From a bacterium (GTDB lineage: Bacteria; Krumholzibacteriota; Krumholzibacteriia; LZORAL124-64-63), in NCBI GenBank assembly GCA_016712675.1, contig JADJQR010000001.1, forward strand, positions 186,001 to 250,000: 64,000 nucleotides of DNA. The letters run 5' to 3'. Made by a program: the position numbers and the translations under genes. Below are positions 1-10,859 of this stretch, in pieces. Each line of letters starts with the position of its first letter. Position 1 is the first letter of the stretch. The notes under the pieces were generated by a model. That model saw only the letters and a program-made list of their open reading frames with translations. It ran no database searches and had not been told where the DNA came from.

Positions 1-24
1 CCACCGACGAAGAGGAGGTCCGCC

Positions 25-1335
25 ATGAAGAAGCTCATGAACACCGTGGCGATCGTCGCGCTCCTGCTGACGCTCGCGCCCGCCATCGCTATCCCGGCAT
101 CCGCGCCGGATGCCGACGCCGGATTCCGGCCCTGGTACGAACTGCAGATGATGGCCGACCCCATCCTCGACCAGACGCTGCTGTACTATCTCGGGATGTC
201 GTGGCAGAACATGACCGACATCGGGGAATGCCTGGCGACCGCGGCCACGGTCGAAGCCGGCGACCCGGCCGCCTGGTCGCGCGCCTGGCACGCGACCGCG
301 CTGCGGCTCGAGCGGATCGGCGATGACTGCCGCGACCAAGGCCACCGGATCAGCGCCGGCGAGGCTTACCTGCGCGCGGCCACCTACTACACCGCCGCGC
401 TGCACCGACATCCCGATCCCACCGCGCCGGACGTGCGGGCGTGGACGGCGGCCGCCGTCAACTGCTTCGAGAGCGCGTTCACGCGCCTGGACCTGCCGGT
501 CGAAGCGGCGTCCATCCCGTACGAGGGCACGGCGCTGCCGGGCTGGTTCTTCCGCGCGCCGCCGGGCGACGGCCCGGCGCCCACGCTCATCGTCCAGCAG
601 GGGCGCGACGGCTGGGCCGAGCACTGCCTGGGCACCGCCCTGGCGGCGGTTCGCCGCGGCTACAACTGCCTGCTGTTCGAGGGGCCCGGCCAGGGCAAGG
701 TGCTGCGGCTGCAGGGGCTGCCGTTCCGCCCGGACTGGGAGCGGGTGATCACGCCGGTCGTCGACTGGGTCGTGGCGCGCCCGGACGTCGACCCGGCGCG
801 CGTGGGCCTTCTCGGCGTGAGCATGGGCGGCGCGCTGGTGCCGCGCGCGGCCGCGTTCGAGCCTCGCCTGAAGGTGTGTGTCGCCAACCCCGGTGTCGTC
901 TCGTGGCGCGACATCGTGTTCGGGTTCATCGGCAGCTTCGACCCGCGGCTGACAGACCTGTGGCGCACCGATCCGGCCGCGTTCGACGCGATCATCGCGC
1001 AACTGTCGCAGGACGTGCCGTTGCTGGGCTGGGGCATCGCCGACACGATGTGGAAGCACGGCGCCGCGACGCCCGCCGCGATGATGGCCGCGCTCGACGC
1101 CTACACGAACGAGGACATCCTGGGCCTGATCGATTGCCGCGTGCTGCTGATGGACGGCGAGGCCGACGATTTCAGCCAGGGCGCCGCGATGCAGGCGGCG
1201 CTGGGCGGCCGGGCCGACCGCATCGTCTTCACCGCCGGGGACACGGGCCTGCAGCACTGCCAGGTCGGCGCGCTGGCGGTTAGCAACCAGCGGCTGTTCG
1301 ACTGGCTGGACGGGAACCTGAAGCCGGCGCGGTGA
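25..1335 (+). CDS. Exported alpha/beta hydrolase
   Basis: A 436-residue exported serine hydrolase of the alpha/beta-hydrolase fold (acylaminoacyl-peptidase or FrsA-like group); the substrate cannot be told. Residues 1-26 form a signal peptide with Lys-Lys, a hydrophobic core and an Ala-rich end. Residues 45-160 look like a helical lid domain. The hydrolase core follows, with nucleophile motif GVSMGG (Ser near residue 266), a probable acid in VLLMDGEADD and a probable catalytic His in TGLQHC. An AGGAGG ribosome site sits 7 bases before the ATG. The gene stands alone and ends at a strong hairpin shared with the convergent gene. Fold assignment is firm and function is open. Confidence 0.85.
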   Translation: MKKLMNTVAIVALLLTLAPAIAIPASAPDADAGFRPWYELQMMADPILDQTLLYYLGMSWQNMTDIGECLATAATVEAGDPAAWSRAWHATALRLERIGDDCRDQGHRISAGEAYLRAATYYTAALHRHPDPTAPDVRAWTAAAVNCFESAFTRLDLPVEAASIPYEGTALPGWFFRAPPGDGPAPTLIVQQGRDGWAEHCLGTALAAVRRGYNCLLFEGPGQGKVLRLQGLPFRPDWERVITPVVDWVVARPDVDPARVGLLGVSMGGALVPRAAAFEPRLKVCVANPGVVSWRDIVFGFIGSFDPRLTDLWRTDPAAFDAIIAQLSQDVPLLGWGIADTMWKHGAATPAAMMAALDAYTNEDILGLIDCRVLLMDGEADDFSQGAAMQAALGGRADRIVFTAGDTGLQHCQVGALAVSNQRLFDWLDGNLKPAR

Positions 1336-1342
1336 TGCGCGA

Positions 1343-1389
1343 CGCCGGCGCAAGTGCGACACCTTAGGCGCTTCGCACTTGCGCCGGCG
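1343..1389. terminator. Bidirectional hairpin between convergent genes
   Basis: A perfect 17-base-pair inverted repeat (1343-1359 with 1373-1389) encloses a 13-base loop. It lies between the stops of the alpha/beta hydrolase and the isochorismatase gene, which point at each other, so it can serve both as terminator. There is no T-run on either side, so factor-independent termination is not certain. Confidence 0.6.
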
Positions 1390-1419
1390 CAACTCCAGCC
1401 ATCGCGGATCGCACCGCCG

Positions 1420-2136
1420 CTACTGCAGCGCCCCCATCGCCTCGTCCATCGACACGACCTTCCCATACGTCCGGTCCAGCGTTGCCAGCGTGGTGGCGTG
1501 CACCTGCGCGGCGGGCACGGTCACGTCGCCATGCTGCAGGTCGCGCGTGGCGCAGGCGTCGCCGGCCAGCAGCACCTCGTAGCCGAAGTCGGCCGCCGCG
1601 CGGGTGGCGGCTTCGACGCACATGTGCGTCTGCATGCCGCACACGACCAGGCGTCGGAAGCCGCCGCTCTGCAGGATCGTCTGCAGGTTCGTCTTCAGGA
1701 AGGCGTTGACATCGTCCTTCATGACCACCAGCTCGCCGTCGCGCGGCTGCACGTCGGCGTGGAAGGCGCGGCCGGCCTTCGCGTTGTGGCCCACATGGAT
1801 GACCGCCTTGCCGTGCGCGCGCGCCTGCGCCAGCAGCTTCGCCGCGTTGGCGCCGGCGGCCTCGGGCGCGACCAGCGGCAGCGCGCCGCCGGGGAAGTAG
1901 AAGTCCTGGATGTCGATGATGACCAGGGCGGTCAGGGGAGCGGGCGCTTCCGCGGCGGCTTCGGCGGCGCGCGCCGGGTGGACGGCGGCCAGCGCCGCGG
2001 CCAGCGTCAGCGCGGTCAACGCGCTGGTGGCCAACGTCGTCGCCAGGATCACGGCCAACGCCTGCGCCGTGGTCCTGAATGGGCCGGCAGCCGGCTTGAC
2101 GTACGGCGCGAAGCGGGACATCACGGGATCGAACAT
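1420..2136 (-). CDS. Isochorismatase-family cysteine hydrolase with N-terminal export or anchor segment
   Basis: A 238-residue isochorismatase-like hydrolase. The catalytic domain starts at a LVIIDIQDFY motif (Asp of the triad) and has the nucleophile Cys in CGMQTHMCVEAA, a typical family signature. About 55 residues before it form a hydrophobic, Ala-rich segment ending in HPARA, resembling a long signal peptide or membrane anchor. That is unusual, since most family members are cytosolic. The start at 2136 is chosen because AAAGGAA lies 8 bases upstream; an in-frame ATG at 2190 lacks such a site. The family covers isochorismate, nicotinamide and N-carbamoyl substrates, and the substrate here is not assignable. 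The gene is convergent with the alpha/beta hydrolase. Confidence 0.8.
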   Translation of the reverse strand: MFDPVMSRFAPYVKPAAGPFRTTAQALAVILATTLATSALTALTLAAALAAVHPARAAEAAAEAPAPLTALVIIDIQDFYFPGGALPLVAPEAAGANAAKLLAQARAHGKAVIHVGHNAKAGRAFHADVQPRDGELVVMKDDVNAFLKTNLQTILQSGGFRRLVVCGMQTHMCVEAATRAAADFGYEVLLAGDACATRDLQHGDVTVPAAQVHATTLATLDRTYGKVVSMDEAMGALQ

Positions 2137-2341
2137 CGCGGCATTCCTTTCCGGCGCGAGGCGACGGTGAGTGTCCCGACACCATATCATAGCGTGCCGC
2201 TGTCGGGTGCGGGAACTCTCGCGCTGCCCGGTGTTGCCGAGGCCGGCGCGTCCCGTGATTGCCCCGGAACCCGATTGGCCCTAGTGTGGACCCGCGAACC
2301 GCGCGGCTCACCCCGTAACTCCGGACGGAGTACCACAGCCC

Positions 2342-3157
2342 ATGGATCTCATCCTCTGGCTCAAGGCGGCCATTCTCGGCCTGGTCGAAGGCGCCACCGA
2401 GTTCATTCCCGTCTCCTCGACCGGGCACCTGATCATCGCGCAGAACCTGCTGGGGTACACCGGGACCACGGCCAACGCGTTCGTGATCTTCATCCAGCTG
2501 GGGGCCATCCTGGCCGTTGTCTGGCTGTACTGGCGGAAATTCCTGGACCTGCTGCTGAATTTCTGGAAGCCCGGCAAGGCGCGGCAGCTGGTCATGAACC
2601 TCGTGATCGCGACCATCCCGGCGGTCGTGGTCGGGTTGCCGACCGACGACCTGATCGAGGCCTACCTGTTCAAGCCGCTGCCGGTGGCCGCGGCGCTGGT
2701 GGCCGGTGGCATCGCCATCATCCTGCTCGAGAGGCGGAAGATCACGGTGAAGGTCGCCAGCCTGGACGACATCCCCTGGAAGCTGGCGCTGGGCGTGGGC
2801 GTGATCCAGGTGCTGTCGATCCTGTGGCCGGGCGTGTCGCGCTCAGGCGCCACCATCATGGGCGGGCTGGCACTGGGGCTCTCCAGGGTGGCGGCCACCG
2901 AGTTCTCGTTCTTCCTGGCGGTGCCGGCGATGATCGGGGCCTCGGCGCTCAAGCTCTACGGCGTGCGGGACCAGGTCGGTGCGGCGGATCTGCCCGTGTT
3001 CGCGATCGGGTTCGTGGTCGCCTTCCTGTCGGCGCTGGTGGTGATCAAGGGGTTGCTGGCGTTCGTGGCGAAACGGTCGTTCGTGCCGTTCGCCTGGTAC
3101 CGGATCGTGGTCGGGGTGGCGGTGGTGGTGGCGTTCGCGCTGGGAGTGGGCCGGTGA
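2342..3157 (+). CDS. uppP: Undecaprenyl-diphosphatase
   Basis: UppP/BacA of 271 residues, the usual family length. It is an integral membrane enzyme that removes a phosphate from undecaprenyl diphosphate and so recycles the lipid carrier for peptidoglycan and surface polysaccharides. The N-terminal motif EGATEFIPVSSTGH (Glu16, Glu20, His29) and the later PGVSRSGAT motif are the two conserved catalytic loops. Its stop overlaps the GTG start of the next membrane protein by four bases, so it is probably co-transcribed with the ATP synthase genes, an uncommon pairing. The 205 bases upstream separate it from a divergent gene, and no convincing promoter was identified there. Confidence 0.95.
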   Translation: MDLILWLKAAILGLVEGATEFIPVSSTGHLIIAQNLLGYTGTTANAFVIFIQLGAILAVVWLYWRKFLDLLLNFWKPGKARQLVMNLVIATIPAVVVGLPTDDLIEAYLFKPLPVAAALVAGGIAIILLERRKITVKVASLDDIPWKLALGVGVIQVLSILWPGVSRSGATIMGGLALGLSRVAATEFSFFLAVPAMIGASALKLYGVRDQVGAADLPVFAIGFVVAFLSALVVIKGLLAFVAKRSFVPFAWYRIVVGVAVVVAFALGVGR

Positions 3158-3561
3158 ACGAAAAGCTCCTTGCGGGGGTCCGTTTGTGGACTATTTTGGT
3201 CTCGCTGGTTGTGTCCGTTGTCGCTTTTTTTGCGCTTTCATTTGAATTTGCCCTCGGGATCTTCCTGACCGCGCTGTGGGCGGTCGCGGGCCTGCTCGTG
3301 CTCGAGCGCCTGCTGAGGGCGGCGGTCCTGCCGCCGGGCGCGCCACGGAACCTGTTCGCGATCGCCCTGTGGGGGGCGGCGAAAATCGCAGTTTACGGCG
3401 TCGCGGTGTGGGTGTTATTTTCCCGACCGCTTCCAGCACTGAGCCACGCCGTGGGGTTCACTTTAATGATGGTCACTCTGGTGGTCCTCGGGGCGCAGGC
3501 CCGCTCCGCCGAGATCCGACTGTCTTCCCGACGGGAAAACGATGCACCGACTCAAAATTGA
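3154..3561 (+). CDS. AtpI-like small membrane protein
   Basis: A 135-residue protein with four predicted membrane helices (about residues 10-28, 30-50, 65-85 and 90-112) and a charged C-terminal tail. It starts at GTG inside the uppP stop (GTGA overlap) and its end overlaps the start of atpB by 20 bases. This position, just before subunit a, is where AtpI or the second 'subunit I-like' protein sits in many F-type ATP synthase operons; AtpI assists c-ring assembly and magnesium uptake. Sequence similarity is too weak to be sure, so the call rests mainly on topology and position. The bases are AT-richer than the neighbours, as common for membrane segments. Confidence 0.6.
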   Translation: MNEKLLAGVRLWTILVSLVVSVVAFFALSFEFALGIFLTALWAVAGLLVLERLLRAAVLPPGAPRNLFAIALWGAAKIAVYGVAVWVLFSRPLPALSHAVGFTLMMVTLVVLGAQARSAEIRLSSRRENDAPTQN

Positions 3562-4630
3562 ACGCGGCGCTCTGCTGGCCCTCCTGCTCGGGGCAGCTCT
3601 GCTGGGGTCGGGGTACGCCCTGGCCGCGGACGAACACGGGCACCAGGCGGCGGACCACCACCCGGCGGCCGAGGCCCCGGCGGACCACGCGCACGGTACG
3701 GACGCGCACCCGGCCGACGCACATACGGCCGACGCGCACACGATGGATGCGCACGGTGCCGATCCGCACGGCGAAGCCCATGGCAACGAAGCCCATGGCG
3801 ACGACGCCCATGGCGCCCACCACGGCGGCACGCCCCACATCCCCAACGCGCTGACCTTCATCGAGCAGTGGGTGCCCGAGCCGGTGGCCGCGAAGCTCGA
3901 GGCGCTGAAGAACCCCATCTTCTCGCTGCTGGTGGCCGCGATCATCGCCTCGTTCTTCGTCTCCCTGTCGCGGCGGATGGACGCGCGCCGGCCGGGCCGG
4001 GCGCAGATGGCGGCCGAGCTGGTCCTCGGCGGCCTCTACGCGCTGTTCGCGATGATCATCGGGCCCACCGCGCGGCGCTACACGCCGTTCCTCGGCTCGC
4101 TGTTCCTGTTCATCCTCTGCAACAACCTGTTCGGCCTGATCCCGCTGGGCCACGCCTCGACCAGCAGCTTCGCCGACACCACGTTCGCCCTGGGCCTGAT
4201 GACGTTCCTGGTCGTGCAGGGCATCGCGCTGAAGGAGAACGGCATCGGCGGCTACCTGCACCACATGGCGGGTTCGCCGAAGACGGGCATGGACTGGGGC
4301 TTCTCGCTGCTGCTGTTCCCGCTGCACCTGCTGGGCGAGCTGATCAAGCCCGTCTCGCTGTCGCTGCGACTGTTCGGCAACATCTTCGGTGAAGAGACGC
4401 TGGTGGCCACGATGGTCCTGCTGGGCGCGGGCATCACGTTCAGCCTGACCGACGGCATCGCCCTGGTGCCGGGACTGCCGCTGCACTTCCCGTTCTACTT
4501 CCTGGGCCTGCTGTCGAGCACCATCCAGGCGCTGGTGTTCACGCTGCTGGCCACGGTCTACATCGCGCTGTGGCTGCCCCACGGGCACCACGGCGATGAG
4601 CACGGCGACGCGCACCACGCCCATCACTAG
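3542..4630 (+). CDS. atpB: F-type ATP synthase subunit a with His/Asp-rich ends
   Basis: Membrane subunit a of the F0 sector, which forms the proton half-channels against the c-ring. At 362 residues it is about 100 longer than typical enterobacterial AtpB. Residues 1-29 look like a cleavable signal peptide ending ALAA. Residues 30-100 are a His/Asp/Ala-rich stretch built on ADAH-type repeats, and the C-terminus is again His-rich (HGHHGDEHGD). Between them lie the normal transmembrane helices with the essential Arg in SLRLFGN and the LFGLIPLGH motif. N-terminal signal extensions on subunit a are known in some phyla, but the histidine density here is unusual and may bind metal or buffer protons. 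The start overlaps the AtpI-like gene. Confidence 0.95.
   Translation: MHRLKIERGALLALLLGAALLGSGYALAADEHGHQAADHHPAAEAPADHAHGTDAHPADAHTADAHTMDAHGADPHGEAHGNEAHGDDAHGAHHGGTPHIPNALTFIEQWVPEPVAAKLEALKNPIFSLLVAAIIASFFVSLSRRMDARRPGRAQMAAELVLGGLYALFAMIIGPTARRYTPFLGSLFLFILCNNLFGLIPLGHASTSSFADTTFALGLMTFLVVQGIALKENGIGGYLHHMAGSPKTGMDWGFSLLLFPLHLLGELIKPVSLSLRLFGNIFGEETLVATMVLLGAGITFSLTDGIALVPGLPLHFPFYFLGLLSSTIQALVFTLLATVYIALWLPHGHHGDEHGDAHHAHH
3700..3830 (+). repeat. Degenerate short tandem repeat inside atpB
   Basis: Imperfect 9- to 12-base units of the GACGCGCAC/GACGCACAT type encode the Ala-Asp-Ala-His and Gly-Asp-Ala-His series of the subunit a extension. The units vary at third positions. This suggests an old expansion kept under protein-level selection rather than a fresh slippage tract. 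Confidence 0.55.
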
Positions 4631-4755
4631 GGCGGTGCCGCAGCCGTAGGCGATTTCGGGCAAGGGCCCGGATGACCGGACCGACGGCGGTCCGGGACCA
4701 CCGCGGGGTGACCCGCGTAAAGTGACAACGCGCGCACGCGTTTAAGGAGGACCTA

Positions 4756-4986
4756 ATGGACGGCAACATTCTCGGACTGGCTCTTCCCCTCGGGCTGGGC
4801 ATGGCAGCGATCGGCTCGGGTCTGGGCCTGGGCAAGGCCATCGAGGGCGGCATGAACGCGATGGGCCGGCAGCCCGAGGCCATCGGCCAGATCCAGACGG
4901 CCATGATCATCGGCTGCGCCTTCATCGAGGCTCTGACGATCTACGCGCTGATCGCCACCATCCTCCTGATGGGCAAGCTGGGTTGA
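4756..4986 (+). CDS. atpE: F-type ATP synthase subunit c
   Basis: A 76-residue hairpin proteolipid forming the rotor ring. Helix 1 carries the glycine-rich GSGLGLGK motif, the polar loop is RQPE (residues 38-41), and helix 2 carries the ion-binding Glu58 in FIEALTIY. The Gln in helix 1 and the Ser next to the Glu that mark sodium-binding rings are absent, so a proton-driven ring is inferred. An AAGGAGG ribosome site is close to the ATG. A 125-base gap separates it from atpB. It is small, strongly conserved and unambiguous. Confidence 0.97.
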   Translation: MDGNILGLALPLGLGMAAIGSGLGLGKAIEGGMNAMGRQPEAIGQIQTAMIIGCAFIEALTIYALIATILLMGKLG

Positions 4987-5097
4987 TCAACCTGGGCCGG
5001 TTCCTGCGTGCGCGGCAGTGATCGTGGGGGGCGGCTGTGCCGCCCCTCGAAACCGCGGCCTCGCGCGTAAGAGACCGTCGACCGGAAGGTACCCGTC

Positions 5098-5601
5098 ATG
5101 GATTTCGTGACACCAAACATCACCAACCTGCTGACCACGGCGGTCGGCTTCGCCCTCTTCGTGTGGGTGCTGGCCAAGTTCGCCTGGGGTCCGATCCTCA
5201 ACCTGCTGGACGCGCGGCGCCAGAAGATCGAGGGCGACTACGCGGCGGCCGAGAAGAACCTGGCCGACGCGGATCAGCTGAAGGGTGAGTTCGAGAGCAA
5301 GCTCGCCGACATCAAGTCGATCGAGCGCGAGCGCGTGCAGGAAGCGGTCAAGCGCGGCGAGGGCATTGCCGGCGGGATCGTCGACAAGGCGCGCCACGAC
5401 GCCGAGGCGACGGTGGCGAAGGCCGAGCAGGAGATCGAGATCGAGGCCCACAAGGCCCAGCTCGAGCTGCGCGACTCGGTGGTGGCGATGGCGATCGGCG
5501 CGGCCGAGAAGGTCATCGGCACGAAGATGGACGACGCGATGCACCGCAAGCTGATCGTGGAGTACATCGACGAACTGGACAAGACCGGGAGCGGGGCCTG
5601 A
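5098..5601 (+). CDS. atpF: F-type ATP synthase subunit b
   Basis: A 167-residue peripheral-stalk subunit. One membrane helix (about residues 8-28, with FVWVLAKFAWGPIL) is followed by a long charged, Ala/Glu/Lys-rich coiled coil and a C-terminal delta-binding part (IGAAEKVIGTKMD). It tethers the catalytic head to subunit a. Its stop overlaps the start of atpH by one base (TGATG), implying translational coupling. Only one b-type gene is present, so the stalk should be a homodimer. Confidence 0.95.
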   Translation: MDFVTPNITNLLTTAVGFALFVWVLAKFAWGPILNLLDARRQKIEGDYAAAEKNLADADQLKGEFESKLADIKSIERERVQEAVKRGEGIAGGIVDKARHDAEATVAKAEQEIEIEAHKAQLELRDSVVAMAIGAAEKVIGTKMDDAMHRKLIVEYIDELDKTGSGA

Positions 5602-6152
5602 TGCGCGACCGAAGGGTAGCCGGACGCTACGCGGAGGCGCTGCTGCGCACGGCCAAGCCGGCCGGCACACTGGCCGGCTGCGCCGAGTCGTACGCGGGCG
5701 TGCTCGAGGTCATGGCGGCCAACCGTGACCTGGTGATCTTCCTGGACAGCCCGCAGGTGCGCGAGCAGGAGAAGAAGGAAGTCCTGAAGAAGGTGTTCGG
5801 GCCGCGGCTCGAGCCGGTGCTGCTGGACTTCTTCAACCTGCTCCTGGACCGCAACCGCATCGAACTGCTGCGCGACATCGGCACGGTCTTCGCCGAACTG
5901 GTCGAGGTCGATCAGGGCCTGGTGCGGGCGCGCGTGGTCACGGCCATCGCGCTGCCGGCCGACCTGGAGGCGAAGCTGCGGGACAAGCTGGCGCAGGTGA
6001 CGGGCAAGACCGTCGTCCTGGAGAAGAAGATCGATCCGGCGGTCATCGGCGGGGTGTGCGTCACCCTGGGCGACCGCATCATCGACGGCACGGTGCGCAC
6101 CAACCTGGACCGCCTGCGCAAGACGCTGGCCACCGCCCAGGTGCGGGGTTGA
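5601..6152 (+). CDS. atpH: F-type ATP synthase subunit delta
   Basis: A 183-residue OSCP/delta subunit joining the peripheral stalk to the top of the alpha3beta3 head. It opens with the family-typical RRVAGRYAEALL. The N-terminal helical bundle includes FLDSPQV, and the C-terminal domain includes the conserved KIDPAVIGGVCVTLGDRIIDGTVRTNL stretch in two parts. Length is normal. It sits in the standard b-delta-alpha order. Confidence 0.95.
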   Translation: MRDRRVAGRYAEALLRTAKPAGTLAGCAESYAGVLEVMAANRDLVIFLDSPQVREQEKKEVLKKVFGPRLEPVLLDFFNLLLDRNRIELLRDIGTVFAELVEVDQGLVRARVVTAIALPADLEAKLRDKLAQVTGKTVVLEKKIDPAVIGGVCVTLGDRIIDGTVRTNLDRLRKTLATAQVRG

Positions 6153-6188
6153 CGGCCCGCCACGCGGGATTCAACGAGGAGACCGGAA

Positions 6189-7694
<1,506 letters not shown>

Positions 7695-7727
7695 TCCGCG
7701 CCGGCGCGAGAAGGCGGGAGGTCACCG

Positions 7728-8639
7728 GTGGCTGGTGCCGGGGTCAAGCTTCTGAACAAGCGGATCCGCTCCGTGCGGAGCACGCAGCAGATCACCAAGG
7801 CCATGAAAATGGTCGCGGCGGCCAAGCTTGCGCGCTCCCAGGGCCGGATGCTGGCGGCGCGTCCCTACTCGCGCAAGCTGACCGAGCTGATGCAACAGTT
7901 GGCGGGCAAGGCCGACATCGCCCATCCGCTGTTCGAGTCGCGTCCGGTCCACAAGCGGCTGTACGTGATCATCACCTCGGACAAGGGCCTCTGCGGTTCG
8001 TACAACACGAACCTGCTGAAGCTCGCGCACAAGGCCGTCGACGCCTCCGTCAAGGACGGCGTCGAGACGGCGGTCTACGCCATCGGGCGCAAGGGCACCG
8101 AGTACTTCCGCAAGCGCGGCTACACGGTCTACCACGCGCACACCGACTTCGCCGGCGACATGAGCGCCGACCGCGGCCGGCTGGTGGGCGACAAGGTCGT
8201 GGGCTCGTTCCTCGACGGCTCGTTCGACGAGGTGCGGGTGATCTACGCGCAGTTCGTCTCGACGATGACGCAGCGCCCGATCGACGTGACGCTGCTGCCG
8301 ATCGCGCCCGCGGCCGCGGCCGAGGGCGTCAAGGTGCCGCTGAAGGGCGCGGCGGCGGCCGCCGCCGCCGGGCCCAAGGCCGAGCACGACTACATCTGGG
8401 AGCCCAGCCAGGAAGAGCTGTTCGCGGTGCTGCTGCCGCTCTACCTGCGCAACCGGGTCTTCATGACGTTGAGCGAGGCGTTCACCAGCGAGCATGCCGC
8501 GCGCATGACCTCGATGAGCGCCGCGACCGAGAACGCGGGCGAGATGATCGGCGCGCTGACGCTGCGGCGCAACCGCGAGCGCCAGGCCGCCATCACGAGC
8601 GAGCTGCTCGATATCGTCGGCGGCGCGAACGCGATCTAG
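7728..8639 (+). CDS. atpG: F-type ATP synthase subunit gamma
   Basis: A 303-residue central-shaft subunit that rotates inside the alpha3beta3 head. The N-terminus has the conserved RIRSVRSTQQITKAMKMVAA helix and the C-terminus has ARMTSMSAATENA. The middle contains ITSDKGLCGSYNTN. An Ala-rich insert (about residues 200-225, including a run of seven Ala) near the globular domain is longer than in most homologs and probably forms a flexible surface loop. The start is GTG after GGGAGG. Confidence 0.96.
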   Translation: MAGAGVKLLNKRIRSVRSTQQITKAMKMVAAAKLARSQGRMLAARPYSRKLTELMQQLAGKADIAHPLFESRPVHKRLYVIITSDKGLCGSYNTNLLKLAHKAVDASVKDGVETAVYAIGRKGTEYFRKRGYTVYHAHTDFAGDMSADRGRLVGDKVVGSFLDGSFDEVRVIYAQFVSTMTQRPIDVTLLPIAPAAAAEGVKVPLKGAAAAAAAGPKAEHDYIWEPSQEELFAVLLPLYLRNRVFMTLSEAFTSEHAARMTSMSAATENAGEMIGALTLRRNRERQAAITSELLDIVGGANAI

Positions 8640-8653
8640 CACACGTGGATTGA

Positions 8654-10120
<1,467 letters not shown>

Positions 10121-10123
10121 GCG

Positions 10124-10534
10124 ATGGCCAAGAGCTTCAAGGTCGTCATCGTCACCCCCGACCGCACCGCCTTCGAGGGCGAAGCGGTCTCCGCCACGCT
10201 GCCCGGCCAGGCCGGCTACCTGGGCGTGTGGGCCAACCACGCGCCGCTGGTCGCGGCCGTGGTGCCGGGGCTGGTCACGCTGCGCGCCGACGAGGCGGGC
10301 AACGAGCAGCGCCTGGCCGTCGGCGCCGGCTTCGTCGAGATCTCCGACAACGTCGTCAACCTGATGACCGACACCTGCGAGCTGGCCGGCGAGATCGACG
10401 TCGCCCGCGCGCAGAAAGCGCTCGAGCGCGCGCGCGGCCGGCTCGCTTCGATGGAGGCGGATCTGGACCGCGAGCGCGCGCGGATGGCGCAGGCGCGGGC
10501 GGCGGCGAGGCTGAAGGCGGCGCGGCGGAACTGA
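10124..10534 (+). CDS. atpC: F-type ATP synthase subunit epsilon
   Basis: A 136-residue subunit that couples the shaft to the c-ring and can inhibit ATP hydrolysis. The N-terminal beta-sandwich (VVIVTPDRTAFEGEAVSATLPGQAGYLGVW in two strands) is followed by a two-helix C-terminal domain rich in Ala and Arg. It begins three bases after atpD and is the last gene of the operon, followed directly by an intrinsic terminator. Confidence 0.95.
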   Translation: MAKSFKVVIVTPDRTAFEGEAVSATLPGQAGYLGVWANHAPLVAAVVPGLVTLRADEAGNEQRLAVGAGFVEISDNVVNLMTDTCELAGEIDVARAQKALERARGRLASMEADLDRERARMAQARAAARLKAARRN

Positions 10535-10561
10535 CGGCGCGGGGGCGGGTTGAAAAGAGGT

Positions 10562-10600
10562 TGCGGCCGGCTCCGGGTGGAGCCGGCCGCACGTTTTCGT
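10562..10600 (+). terminator. Intrinsic terminator of the ATP synthase operon
   Basis: A perfect 13-base-pair GC-rich stem (10562-10574 with 10579-10591) with the tetraloop GGGT is followed by CGTTTTCGTTTC. It begins 27 bases after the atpC stop. This is the clearest factor-independent terminator in the window. Confidence 0.85.
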
Positions 10601-10859
10601 TTCGGGGCGTTGGCCGGGACGTGCGCCGGCGCAACATGCGGGTAGCGCCACGACCAAGCGGCAACACACGCTGATGCGGAGCAGGAGCGCCCGTGGCGTC
10701 CCGCTGTCTGCGCCACGGCTGACAACACGAAATCAACACGCCCATGGCCGCGGCCATCAAGCGGGAACCAACGCTGGAAAGGTCTTCCGATGCTTCCGGA
10801 TGTGCCATCCTCAACTTCACGGCCATGCCTGCGGATATTCCAGGGAGAGGGACACGACC
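10601..10859 (+). other. Non-coding stretch before the LamG remnant
   Basis: Together with the terminator this forms a 325-base gap without a convincing gene. It contains a perfect 14-base palindrome at 10744-10757 and a GGGAGAGGGACA ribosome-site-like run just before the ATG at 10860. No good -10/-35 pair was found. An upstream in-frame extension of the next ORF exists but shows no protein-like character. Confidence 0.4.

Noticed and set aside
1354-3561. A 735-codon forward open frame across the isochorismatase gene and uppP
   Set aside because: Its first 600 codons are an Arg/Gly-rich shadow of genes on the other strand or frame. Only its last 136 codons, from the GTG at 3154, form a real membrane protein.
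3700-3830. The short repeats in atpB as a CRISPR or regulatory array
   Set aside because: The units are 9-12 bases, contiguous, in frame and degenerate at third positions, so they are protein-coding repeats.
3473-4663. A long reverse-strand frame opposite atpB
   Set aside because: It is a Gln/Arg/His-rich shadow caused by high GC and the codon pattern of atpB, with no domain and no ribosome site.
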